From contig DUMB01000084.1 in assembly GCA_012840085.1 (NCBI GenBank), positions 16,587 through 80,586 of the forward strand: a stretch of DNA of 64,000 nt, read 5' to 3'. Below, piece by piece: positions 43,306 to 51,613 of the stretch. The position numbers and the translations under genes were made by a program. Positions within the stretch are counted from its first letter, which is position 1. Every line of letters begins with the position of its first letter. A model generated the notes under the pieces. It worked only from the letters and a program-made list of their open reading frames with translations. It ran no database searches and was not told the origin of the DNA. The DNA comes from Clostridiaceae bacterium (GTDB lineage: Bacteria > Bacillota > Clostridia > Acetivibrionales > DUMB01).

Positions 43306-43423
43306 AGCATTATAGCATATTGTTTTAGCATGCTTCTATTCAAAAACCTGACGGCGAAAGTATAATTTAAATTACAGAGTTCTATTTTTTTAATTTCCTT
43401 AAGAAAAATACGGAGGTGCCACA

Positions 43424-44971
43424 ATGAAATACATTACTATTTTCCATGCGAATTTAAACTATGCTTACCTTACTCCAGATAAGTATGAATTTGTAATACG
43501 AAAAAGCTATGAACTTATTATCGACACAATGCGTGAGGAATTTCCGGATACAAAATATGTATTCGAGGCATCAGGCTATACTATTGAACAGATAGCAACC
43601 CTTACTCCTGATGTGCTGGAAAAGTTAAAGGCAGCAATCGAATCGGGACAGTGCGAGTTTATGGGTTCTCCATACGCCCATCCAATGCTTCCGAACTTCC
43701 CTAAGGAAGACGGCATCTGGTCTATCAAGTTCTCTAATGAAGTTTATCAAAAATACCTCGGTATTCAGCCAAAAAGTTTCTGGAATCCTGAATGCGGATG
43801 GAGAAGCTATGTTCCTGAGCAGGTTTATGAAGCAGGTTACAGAAATATGATCGGTGATTTTGAGGCGTACAGCCGTTCTTTGGGTGTAGACGGAAAGCCG
43901 CAAAGACCGGAGATTTATGAGAAGGAATTCAGCAAAGATCCTGCCTTTTACAACTTCGCATTCAAATATGACCTGCCCGGCAGTGAGAAGGCGATACATT
44001 TTCCATTCCATCATATCGCAGGCATGCCTGAAGGCAGTCTCAAAATGTTCCTTCGCACCGACCGTGTAGCACAGTTTGCAGTAAGGTTCTTCATGGGAAT
44101 GGAAGGCTATACATTTGAAAAGTACATGGATCTGATAAAGAAGTATTCGGAACAAACACCGGGAGAACCTGAAGGGGCCCTTATTATATTTGCAGACGAT
44201 GCAGAATATGTGGGAACAAACGGATGGTTCAGGCTGAAATACCAGAATAAGCCGGACAATGTTTTTGAAGAAACTCCAAAATCCAGGGAAAATCTAATCA
44301 GGTTAATTTCTGAAGTAAAGAAATTAGGCGAGTTTGTCACTTTTGACTATGCATGTAATGAAATTCCCGCATTGCCTGAAACCATAAACTTTGATGACGA
44401 TGCAGCATGGCACGGGGCAAAGGCTTCCACATGGGCAAGTACACCTATGGCAAGACTGTTACGCCCCTGGCAGGACTTAGTGAGGGAAAAACTCAACAGT
44501 TTGGCTCCTACAATGGACAAGGAAACTTTGAAAAAGGCATGGTATCACCTTACAAATTCATACAACTCCGATGGACAATGGCCACCGACACTGCCTAATG
44601 CCCCACATATTATTCATCCCTTTAATTATGGCTACTGTTTTGAGAACCTGTTGAAAGCAGAGTTGCTTGTTGGCGGAGTTGACAGGTCGAAGCTTAGCGT
44701 AAATCCAATCGATACCATGAAAGAAATACTTTCCATTCAACAGGAACGCGTAATGGCAAAGGCAGATGAAATACTTGAAAGCGGAAATGAGAAGGAGAAA
44801 GCAGATGCCAGACTGGCTAAAGAGCTGATAGAGAAATCCCGTGATCTGAGCTCCATTATAGATTCAGGTGTAAATATCCTGTATTCCGATGAATACAGAA
44901 TCAGAGCTGAATTCCTTGTAGAGGCCAGACGCCTGGTAGGGGGAGTAGAGCTGGAAAAAGTAGTGGAATAA
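43424..44971 (+). CDS. GH57-family glycoside hydrolase
   Basis: 515 aa cytoplasmic protein of the GH57 (alpha-amylase/4-alpha-glucanotransferase) type. The N-terminal motif is FHANLNYAY where most members have an H-x-H form. The nucleophile is Glu123 in FWNPECGW and the acid/base is Asp258 or Asp259 in IIFADDAEYVG. The C-terminal half (about 300-515) is helical and includes KAWYHLTNSYNSDGQWPPT. GGAGG precedes the ATG. It forms a pair with the epimerase-like gene, separated by a long hairpin. Activity cannot be assigned beyond an alpha-retaining glycosidase. Confidence 0.82.
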   Translation: MKYITIFHANLNYAYLTPDKYEFVIRKSYELIIDTMREEFPDTKYVFEASGYTIEQIATLTPDVLEKLKAAIESGQCEFMGSPYAHPMLPNFPKEDGIWSIKFSNEVYQKYLGIQPKSFWNPECGWRSYVPEQVYEAGYRNMIGDFEAYSRSLGVDGKPQRPEIYEKEFSKDPAFYNFAFKYDLPGSEKAIHFPFHHIAGMPEGSLKMFLRTDRVAQFAVRFFMGMEGYTFEKYMDLIKKYSEQTPGEPEGALIIFADDAEYVGTNGWFRLKYQNKPDNVFEETPKSRENLIRLISEVKKLGEFVTFDYACNEIPALPETINFDDDAAWHGAKASTWASTPMARLLRPWQDLVREKLNSLAPTMDKETLKKAWYHLTNSYNSDGQWPPTLPNAPHIIHPFNYGYCFENLLKAELLVGGVDRSKLSVNPIDTMKEILSIQQERVMAKADEILESGNEKEKADARLAKELIEKSRDLSSIIDSGVNILYSDEYRIRAEFLVEARRLVGGVELEKVVE

Positions 44972-44983
44972 ATTGTTTCTAGT

Positions 44984-45021
44984 GTTGCGGTTTTGCGGGC
45001 TTCATACCCGTAAACCGCAAC
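44984..45021 (+). promoter_or_regulatory. Long hairpin between GH57 and epimerase-like genes
   Basis: GTTGCGGTTTTGCGGG (44984-44999) pairs with ACCCGTAAACCGCAAC (45006-45021) with one bulge and a short loop, followed by TTTGACG. It may be a weak terminator or a processing signal that sets the ratio of the two genes. Confidence 0.7.
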
Positions 45022-45049
45022 TTTGACGTTAATGCGAGGAGTTGGTGAT

Positions 45050-46069
45050 ATGCTGTATACCAGTGAGAGAAATTATGGCTGCAGGTTTCTTGAAATATCT
45101 ATTTTCGGATATAGGGCAATTATTCTTGAAAATGAAAAAATAAGAACCACTTTTCTGCTGGATAAGGGTACTGAGATTATTGAACTTAACCAGAAGGAAA
45201 CTGACACCGATTTTATCTGGAGATCACCACAAGGTTTGAGCTGTCTTAAAAAGGTGCAGTTTGCAAGAAAGGATTATCATTTTCTTACTGACGCTTATAC
45301 CGGAGGATGGTTTGAATGCTTTCCGAATGTCGGAGAACCATGCAGCTATAAGGGAGCTTTAATTCCTCACTATGGAGAAGTTATGTATCTGCCGTGGGAA
45401 TATTCGGTCCTGGAGGACAACCCTGAGCAAGTATCACTGAAGTGTTTTGTAAGAACTACAAAAACGCCATTTATATCAGAAAAAGTGTTTACGGTAAAAT
45501 CGGGTATACCTACATTGTTTATTGAGCAAAAGATAACAAACATCGGAAGGGAAGACATGGAATTTCAGTGGGGTCATCACGTCAATTTCGGGGCTCCTTT
45601 TATAGATGAGAACTGTATTATAGAGATGCCTGCAACAGAAGCCAGAATCAATTATTCAGCTCCAGGCACAAGATTTGTTCAGGATACAAAGGGTATATGG
45701 CCGTTTATTAAAGGAAGGGACGGCACGGATATTGATGTCCGCAAAGTTCAGCCTGAAAACTCAGGTATATGCGAAGAAATACACCTGTCAAACTTAAAAG
45801 AGGGCAGAACCTGTGTATATAATCTTAAAAAGAGAGTTGGAATAGAGCTGACATGGGATATAAACGTATTTAGGCACAATGCTATCTGGCATGTGGCAAA
45901 CGGTGATATTGGCTATCCAAGATACGGGAATACCTATGTTCTTGGTTTTGTGCCCAGAAATGACACGGTTTGGGGCCTGGAGGCTTCCGCGAATTCAGGA
46001 AGCTGTCCCGTTATTAAAGCCGGTGAGACCAAAACAGCATGGATTAATGCAACAGCAGTTATATTGTAA
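45050..46069 (+). CDS. Aldose 1-epimerase-like protein (DUF4432 type)
   Basis: 339 aa cytoplasmic beta-sandwich protein of the galactose mutarotase-like fold. Family-like segments are GGWFECFPNVGEPCSYKGA, HYGEVMYLPW, FQWGHHVNFGAPF and GLEASANSGSCP; His and Glu residues in the first three probably form the active site. It likely acts on a sugar or sugar ring equilibrium linked to the GH57 product. The ATG at 45050 follows GAGGAG; an in-frame codon at 45023 lacks a site. The 3' end runs into an 18-bp repeat. Confidence 0.78.
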   Translation: MLYTSERNYGCRFLEISIFGYRAIILENEKIRTTFLLDKGTEIIELNQKETDTDFIWRSPQGLSCLKKVQFARKDYHFLTDAYTGGWFECFPNVGEPCSYKGALIPHYGEVMYLPWEYSVLEDNPEQVSLKCFVRTTKTPFISEKVFTVKSGIPTLFIEQKITNIGREDMEFQWGHHVNFGAPFIDENCIIEMPATEARINYSAPGTRFVQDTKGIWPFIKGRDGTDIDVRKVQPENSGICEEIHLSNLKEGRTCVYNLKKRVGIELTWDINVFRHNAIWHVANGDIGYPRYGNTYVLGFVPRNDTVWGLEASANSGSCPVIKAGETKTAWINATAVIL

Positions 46070-46122
46070 GCTATTATTATATTGTCAGCTATTATTATAT
46101 TGTCAGTTGCTATATTGTTGTC
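46069..46122 (+). repeat. Tandem repeat, 3 x 18 bp, at the stop codon of the epimerase-like gene
   Basis: AGCTATTATTATATTGTC at 46069-46086 and 46087-46104 are identical; a third, altered unit covers 46105-46122. The array begins on the last base of the stop codon, and the coding end itself (GCAGTTATATTGTAA) resembles the unit. Confidence 0.85.
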
Positions 46123-46248
46123 TGTTTTCAATAACCTGTTTTTTAGCCGTAAATTTCATTATTAGCTATGATAAAAACAGTTTTGGAAAACAGCAGGGTG
46201 CATTGGTAGAATTGAAAAAAGCACCTCCGGCATGGTAATAGTGTTGAC

Positions 46249-46300
46249 ACCTCCATTTTGAAGTTATAAACTTTCAAATGGGGGCATTTTTTATTATAAA
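46249..46300 (+). terminator. Intrinsic terminator after the GH57/epimerase pair
   Basis: CCTCCATTTTGAAGTTTAT-type arm (46250-46268) pairs with CTTTCAAATGGGGG (46271-46284), followed by CATTTTTTATT. Confidence 0.82.
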
Positions 46301-46536
46301 GAAATTTTGTTCTTGGAACATTTTGTTTTTAAGACAGGTTTTTATCTTTGAGAAAATTTTATTTTTAGATAGAGAAGCTTTAAATTTTAATATATAGAGG
46401 TTTTTATTCTTAAACAGATAGGTTCTTATTGAGAGATATCTTTTTCTTAAATTGAGATGTGGCTTATTCTTAAACAGCGAGATTTTTTGTTTAATGAGGT
46501 ATTGAGAAGGTGAGTTTGAGATGGGCGGGGGGAAAT
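46301..46536. other. T-rich gap with degenerate repeats
   Basis: No gene. Loosely repeated units of the form TTATTCTTAAACAG..GAG occur around 46404, 46464 and in weaker forms between. They form a strongly T-rich plus strand that must also hold the promoter of the ftsEX operon. Confidence 0.45.
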
Positions 46537-47655
46537 ATGATTAAATTCAGGAGACTATGTCTGAGCGTTGTTTTTAGCATGATTGTTGCTTTTTCACTTA
46601 TTGCTGTCTTCCCAAATCGAATTTTCGGACAGGTACAACCAATTATAGAGATACAGGAAAAGCTGGAAGAGATTTCTGATGAGGAAAAGAAAGTTCTTGC
46701 TCATCTGTTCATTCTTTTGCAGGAAATTGAAGAGATGGACAGACAAGTGGCCGGCATTACACAGGAAATAGAAATATTGCAGACAGAAATCGAAAATCTG
46801 GAAACAGCCATTGAAAATAAACAAAAAGACTATGATAATCAGCTTAAGGTTTTAGAACAGGTTTTAGTGAGTTATCAGAGAAGAGGACCTGCCTCCTACC
46901 TGCAAACTATTTTAAGTGCAAAAGATCTGACTGCTTTTGTAAGGAGTTTTAATACAGTAAGGGATCTCAGCCGTAATGTGGGAGAGCTTTTAGATGCCAT
47001 TGAAGAAGGTAAAAAAGAACTGACAGCACAAAAGGAAGTTCTTGCGGAGAATGTGGCACTGCTGGAAAAACGCAAGGGTGAACTCAAGGAAGCCTTGGCG
47101 AGGAAACAGCAGATAAAGGACGAACAGGAAGTTTACCTTGCTTCATTGAGAGAAGGAAGAGAGTATTACGAGCAGCAACTGGCCATTATAGAACAAATGT
47201 GGAATGATTCAAAGGCTATGTTTTCGCAAATCATAGACGAATTTACCAGGATTATGAATGAAGGGAACATACCATTGGAAGCATTCAACATAAGAATTGC
47301 TTTTCCTTCTGTCAAGGGAACTATTTATGAAGAGACAATAAATGATATAGTCGAAGAGCATTCCAGGCTTCCTAAAATGGTCTTCCATTTCCGTCCTGGA
47401 AAAGTGGAAGTAGAAGTACCTGAAAAGCATCTCAAACTTACAGGAACATTTTCCATAGAAGGTAAGAGTGTGATTAAGTTCATAGTGGAGGAAGGCAGTT
47501 TTTATGAAATGCCGCTGGAGCCTGTATCTATAGAAGAACTGTTTAAGAATGGATATTTGTCCATTGATTTTAGTAATTATGTAGACAATATTACTTTGGA
47601 ATCAATAGAGATTAGTGAAGGCTATATGGAATTTAAAATCAGACCTTTTTTCTAG
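46537..47655 (+). CDS. PcsB/CwlO-like coiled-coil adaptor without catalytic domain
   Basis: 372 aa exported protein. A signal peptide (about 1-31, hydrophobic SVVFSMIVAFSLIAVF) is followed by a long coiled coil (about 38-235) whose middle RRGPASYLQTILSAKDLTAF corresponds to the hinge found in PcsB and CwlO. A beta-rich domain (about 240-372) ends the protein; no NlpC/P60, CHAP or LytM hydrolase domain is present. It lies directly upstream of ftsE and ftsX, so it probably contacts the FtsX outer loop and passes the ATPase stroke to cell-wall hydrolases. GGGGGG precedes the ATG at 46537. Confidence 0.78.
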   Translation: MIKFRRLCLSVVFSMIVAFSLIAVFPNRIFGQVQPIIEIQEKLEEISDEEKKVLAHLFILLQEIEEMDRQVAGITQEIEILQTEIENLETAIENKQKDYDNQLKVLEQVLVSYQRRGPASYLQTILSAKDLTAFVRSFNTVRDLSRNVGELLDAIEEGKKELTAQKEVLAENVALLEKRKGELKEALARKQQIKDEQEVYLASLREGREYYEQQLAIIEQMWNDSKAMFSQIIDEFTRIMNEGNIPLEAFNIRIAFPSVKGTIYEETINDIVEEHSRLPKMVFHFRPGKVEVEVPEKHLKLTGTFSIEGKSVIKFIVEEGSFYEMPLEPVSIEELFKNGYLSIDFSNYVDNITLESIEISEGYMEFKIRPFF

Positions 47656-47695
47656 AGAGTGAAACTTTCTGGAGAGTGTCACAAGGGGGATAAGT

Positions 47696-48388
47696 ATGAT
47701 TGAGGCAAAAGGGGTATCTTTAAGATACCGGGATGGAACGCTGGCTTTGAAAGATGTAAATCTGGAAGTGAGTCCGGGAGAACTGGTGTATATTACCGGG
47801 CCGAGCGGCTCGGGAAAGACCAGTCTGTTAAAACTGTTAATGGGAATGGAATATCCTACTTCAGGTTCCTTAAGTGTATTGGGCCAGGCAATGACAAAGG
47901 ATGATCCCAGGAAAATCAGAAAGCTGCGAAGGTTGATTGGACCTGTTTTTCAGGAGTTCAAGCTTATCAAAGGCAGGAGCGCAATGGAAAATGTTCTTAT
48001 GGGCATGAGGTTTTTGGGTATTTCGCCCAAGCAGATGAAGGAAAATGCCAGAAATGCCCTTATCAGAGTAGGTCTGGAACACAAGATGCTTTCGAGGGTG
48101 GAAAACCTGTCCTGGGGGGAAGCCCAAAGAGTAGCAATTGCACGTGCGGTAGCCAGAAAACCACTATTAATATTGGCAGATGAGCCTACGGGTAATCTTG
48201 ATCATGACAATGCATTAAATATATTGGATCTTTTAACATCCTTTAAGGACAAGAATACAACAGTTATTATTACCACCCATGCAACCCATTTGATTGAAGG
48301 GCAAAGTGATGCAACTTTCGTTAAGGTACGCGAAGGAAACATTTCTGTTGAAAGGAGGGCCAAGTTCAGTGAAAAATGTTTTGTATAA
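47696..48388 (+). CDS. ftsE: Cell-division ABC ATPase FtsE
   Basis: 230 aa ATP-binding subunit. Walker A is GPSGSGKTSL (about 34-43), the Q-loop is FQEFKLIKG, the signature is diverged to ENLSWGEAQRVAIARA, and Walker B is LLILADEPTGNLD. It acts at the membrane with FtsX to trigger cell-wall hydrolysis. GGGGG precedes the ATG. The 3' end overlaps ftsX by 20 bases. Confidence 0.92.
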   Translation: MIEAKGVSLRYRDGTLALKDVNLEVSPGELVYITGPSGSGKTSLLKLLMGMEYPTSGSLSVLGQAMTKDDPRKIRKLRRLIGPVFQEFKLIKGRSAMENVLMGMRFLGISPKQMKENARNALIRVGLEHKMLSRVENLSWGEAQRVAIARAVARKPLLILADEPTGNLDHDNALNILDLLTSFKDKNTTVIITTHATHLIEGQSDATFVKVREGNISVERRAKFSEKCFV

Positions 48389-49271
48389 TTTGGGATATTT
48401 TTTGAAAGAGGCTAAGAAAATTATACAGTTGAATTTGCTCTCCAATATTTTTTCCTTTTTAGGTACGGGGCTGATATTATTTATGCTGGCGATGGTTGTC
48501 TGCGGATGGAGCATTGGTAACCGTTTGGTTGAAATGCTTCAAAAGGAGGCGGAAATCAATGCATATTTTCAAGAGGGTACTGATGAGCAGGATGCCTTGA
48601 AGCTGGTTGAAACTATAAAGAACATCGAAGGGGTATCTGATGCTGTGTTAATTGACGAGGCAGAGGCTTTCAGGAGAATGGAGGAAGTACTGGGAGAGGA
48701 AGCATACATCCTGGATCTTTTTGAAGATAATCCATTTGAGGCATATATCGAGGTGAGAATACACCTGGACGATATAGATACTATTCTGGAAGAAGTGAAA
48801 AATCTTGATGGGATTGATTACGTAAGAGACAACAGGGAAGTATTAGACCGTATTCAAAGCATTACAGAGGGACTTAAGTATTTAGGTTACCTGATCTTTG
48901 CGGCTGTCGGCATTACCACACTGGTGATTGTATCTCACATGATCCGGCAGGGTATATACAATAACAGAGATCAGATTAATACTTTGCGCCTTCTCGGAGC
49001 CCCAAACAGTTTTATCGGCTTTCCTTTTGTGCTGGTAGGTATGCTGTTGACTTTGGGGGGAGGAATATTGTCAGCTGTTTTAATAGTAGTTTTGATAAAC
49101 ATGGGATATGGGCAGATGAGCGGTACACTGCCGTTCATACCATTGCCCCCGAGAGATGAACTCATTTCCGGTTTACTCATCCTTATTATGTCTACCAGTA
49201 TTATTCTTGGACTTGCAGGAAGCCTGTTTGGACTGTCGTCTATAAAGAATACGGGAAATAACGGGCAATAA
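48369..49271 (+). CDS. ftsX: Cell-division protein FtsX
   Basis: 300 aa membrane protein with four membrane segments: one near residue 30-50, an outer loop (about 55-170; EINAYFQEGTDEQD, YIEVRIHLDDID), then three between about 175 and 295. The outer loop is where adaptors such as PcsB or EnvC bind. The GTG at 48369 follows AGGAGGG with 9-base spacing; earlier in-frame codons inside ftsE lack a site. Translationally coupled to ftsE. Confidence 0.92.
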   Translation: MKNVLYNLGYFLKEAKKIIQLNLLSNIFSFLGTGLILFMLAMVVCGWSIGNRLVEMLQKEAEINAYFQEGTDEQDALKLVETIKNIEGVSDAVLIDEAEAFRRMEEVLGEEAYILDLFEDNPFEAYIEVRIHLDDIDTILEEVKNLDGIDYVRDNREVLDRIQSITEGLKYLGYLIFAAVGITTLVIVSHMIRQGIYNNRDQINTLRLLGAPNSFIGFPFVLVGMLLTLGGGILSAVLIVVLINMGYGQMSGTLPFIPLPPRDELISGLLILIMSTSIILGLAGSLFGLSSIKNTGNNGQ

Positions 49272-49417
49272 CTGCTTTCACGGGAAATAGGGAAATCAAA
49301 AGATTGAAAAGCAGGAGTATACCGCAAAATGCACAAAACAGTGCCTTATTAACATAATATAATATGTTAGTAATATACAAATATTATTTGGTTTACAAAG
49401 CAATTATTGATAAAACT

Positions 49418-49459
49418 CACACACCCTTTTATTATAATAAGTGTGTTGTTTTTTTTTTG
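49418..49459 (+). terminator. Intrinsic terminator after ftsX
   Basis: ACACAC..TTTTATTATAATAA..GTGTGT hairpin followed by ten T residues. It closes the adaptor-ftsE-ftsX operon. Confidence 0.8.
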
Positions 49460-49522
49460 CAAAATATTTTATTCTTAGAAAAACAGAGCGAATAATTATA
49501 TTTTGGATAACGGGGAGTAAAT

Positions 49523-51367
49523 ATGAACAGCAATATTAGGGACTCGGGAATTGACATCATCGGCAGCATTCCATGGGGGACTCATATTGGGCAATTGTAT
49601 ACATCGAAAGAAGAAATATTTGACATAATGTTGCCGTTTATTAAACAAGGTTTAAATGATAATGAATTATGTGTAGTGGTTTACTCGGACAACACAAGTT
49701 ATAATGAGATAAAAGAAAGGTTAAGCGGAATTGTTGAGGATGTTGATTCATATCTTGAGAGCGGCCAGCTACATGTAATTTATTATAAAAGTTGGTATTT
49801 GGAAGACGACCATTTTAATGAAATGAGGGTAAGCATACGGTGGAATAGATATATCAAATTTGCTTTGGATAATGGCTATGCCGGGCTTAGGACAGTTGCA
49901 GATGCTTCCTGGCTGGACAGGTGTCATTTCATTAATTTTTCAAACTATGAGTATCATGCTAATAATATAATGCACGAATTACCTTCTATAGCAATTTGCA
50001 CGTATGATGCAAACAAACTGAATACCTTTGAGATTTCCGAGGTAATAAAAAATCACAGCTATGTAATAACCAGACATAAGAATAACATGGAGCTTATAAA
50101 AAATATCGAACTCATAATAAAGAATAAACAGTTGGCGGCAAGTAAGGAAAGGTATTTGAATTTAATTGAGATTTTACCTGATTTTGTTTTTATCCATGAT
50201 GAGAAAAGAATATATTATTGCAATGAATCAGCTGTACAAATAACCGGAACTAAAGACCCTCGTGAGCTTGCCGGAATGTCACTGACAGACATGGTTCCTA
50301 TGGAGCATAGGCGTGATTTTTTCAGGTTTATTAAAAAGTCATTGAAAGAAAATATAGCCTCCGGCAGTGTGGAAGAACGCAATTACCTTCAAAGCAAATT
50401 TATCTGCAGCAACGGTGAAATCAAGGATGTTGAGATTATTTCAAAGAAATACTTTAGTCAAGGTTGTTATGTATTGCTATCTGTTGTCAGGGATGTAACA
50501 CCTTTTAGGAAAATTAATGAATTGGAAAAGGATTTGCAAAAGAAAAAAGAGCTGCTGGAATATGCCCAGGAATATGATAAAATAAAGACTGAGTTTTTTG
50601 CGAATATTTCACATGAGTTTAAGACTCCGCTTAATGTTATACTGTCTGCAATTCAGCTTATGAAATCACAAATGGATTTTGACCTCTATACTTCGAGTAT
50701 GCGTAAATGCATTAAAGCCATACAACAGAATTGTTTCAGATTGTTAAGGCTTGTGAATAATTTAATAGATATAACTAAAATTGATTCGAATTATTTTGAA
50801 TTTACACCACAAAATTATAATATCGTAGAGCTTGTAGAGAATATAACAATGTCTGTTGTTGATTATGCAAAGAATAAGAATATTACAATTATTTTTGATA
50901 CAAATGTTGAAGAAAAGATAATTGCATGTGACCCGGATCATATCGAGCGTGTTATGCTCAACCTTCTTTCGAATGCAATAAAGTTTACTCCGAGAGACGG
51001 CAGTATATGGGTGACTTTATTTGATCGAGATGAGATAATTGAGATTTCCGTCAAAGATACGGGAATAGGCATACCTAAAGATAAGCAGGAAGTTATTTTT
51101 GACAGATTTCAACAGGTTGATAAATCCACAACAAAGCGGTATGAAGGAAGCGGTATAGGTCTATCTATTGTAAAGGCGCTGGTTGAGAAACATGACGGAA
51201 AAATTACTTTAATCAGTGAGCCGGGCGTGGGAAGTGAATTTATAATAGAAATACCTTGTAAAGTACTTGCTGAGAGCGAGAACAGGCCTGTTGTCAGATT
51301 GAATAACAATGCTAACAGCTTTGTTGAAAAAATTAATATTGAGTTATCGGACATCTATTTTAATTGA
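49523..51367 (+). CDS. Cytoplasmic MEDS-PAS sensor histidine kinase (orphan)
   Basis: 614 aa with no membrane segment. Residues 10-190 form a MEDS domain (GSIPWGTHIGQLYTSKEE start, then DASWLDRC), 208-330 a PAS domain, 355-420 the phosphotransfer helices with His364 in ISHEFKTPLN, and 465-590 the ATPase domain (NLLSNAIKFTP, DTGIGIPKDKQE, GSGIGLSI). GGGGAG precedes the ATG. No response regulator gene is next to it. Orphan soluble kinases of this type in clostridia are candidates for Spo0A phosphorylation, which is an inference here. Confidence 0.88.
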   Translation: MNSNIRDSGIDIIGSIPWGTHIGQLYTSKEEIFDIMLPFIKQGLNDNELCVVVYSDNTSYNEIKERLSGIVEDVDSYLESGQLHVIYYKSWYLEDDHFNEMRVSIRWNRYIKFALDNGYAGLRTVADASWLDRCHFINFSNYEYHANNIMHELPSIAICTYDANKLNTFEISEVIKNHSYVITRHKNNMELIKNIELIIKNKQLAASKERYLNLIEILPDFVFIHDEKRIYYCNESAVQITGTKDPRELAGMSLTDMVPMEHRRDFFRFIKKSLKENIASGSVEERNYLQSKFICSNGEIKDVEIISKKYFSQGCYVLLSVVRDVTPFRKINELEKDLQKKKELLEYAQEYDKIKTEFFANISHEFKTPLNVILSAIQLMKSQMDFDLYTSSMRKCIKAIQQNCFRLLRLVNNLIDITKIDSNYFEFTPQNYNIVELVENITMSVVDYAKNKNITIIFDTNVEEKIIACDPDHIERVMLNLLSNAIKFTPRDGSIWVTLFDRDEIIEISVKDTGIGIPKDKQEVIFDRFQQVDKSTTKRYEGSGIGLSIVKALVEKHDGKITLISEPGVGSEFIIEIPCKVLAESENRPVVRLNNNANSFVEKINIELSDIYFN

Positions 51368-51448
51368 TTAATTTATCCTTCTTGAATTTCATATAGTTAG
51401 TATAGTGGTCAAAAAACAAGGGGAGAAATATTAATGACTACAATTCCT

Positions 51449-51474
51449 AAGCCTGTAAGGGCTTTTTTATTTTG
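51449..51474 (+). terminator. Intrinsic terminator after the histidine kinase gene
   Basis: AAGCC-TGTAAG-GGCTT followed by TTTTATTTT. Confidence 0.75.
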
Positions 51475-51613
51475 AATTTTATACAGTACAGCCGGCGTTT
51501 TGTTTGTTGATAAATCGTTATCTGATGAGTTATAATTTGGTAAGGATAAGAAACATTGAAATAATTGGCAATATACATAAATCAATAATTTATCGTGAAA
51601 AGAGGTTGTAAAA

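Larger units (their letters stand above)
42984..43423. other. Gap holding a 15-bp minisatellite and hairpins
   Basis: 440 bases with no gene. Contents: the 15-bp repeat (43012-43120), a CCTTCCTG..CAGGAGGG hairpin (43132-43162) that may end the upstream transcript, and the hairpin at 43274-43305. The rest is AT-rich. Confidence 0.6.

Noticed and set aside
45879..46238. 119-codon ORF overlapping the end of the epimerase-like gene
   Set aside because: It is out of frame with a well-supported gene and then passes through the 18-bp repeat.
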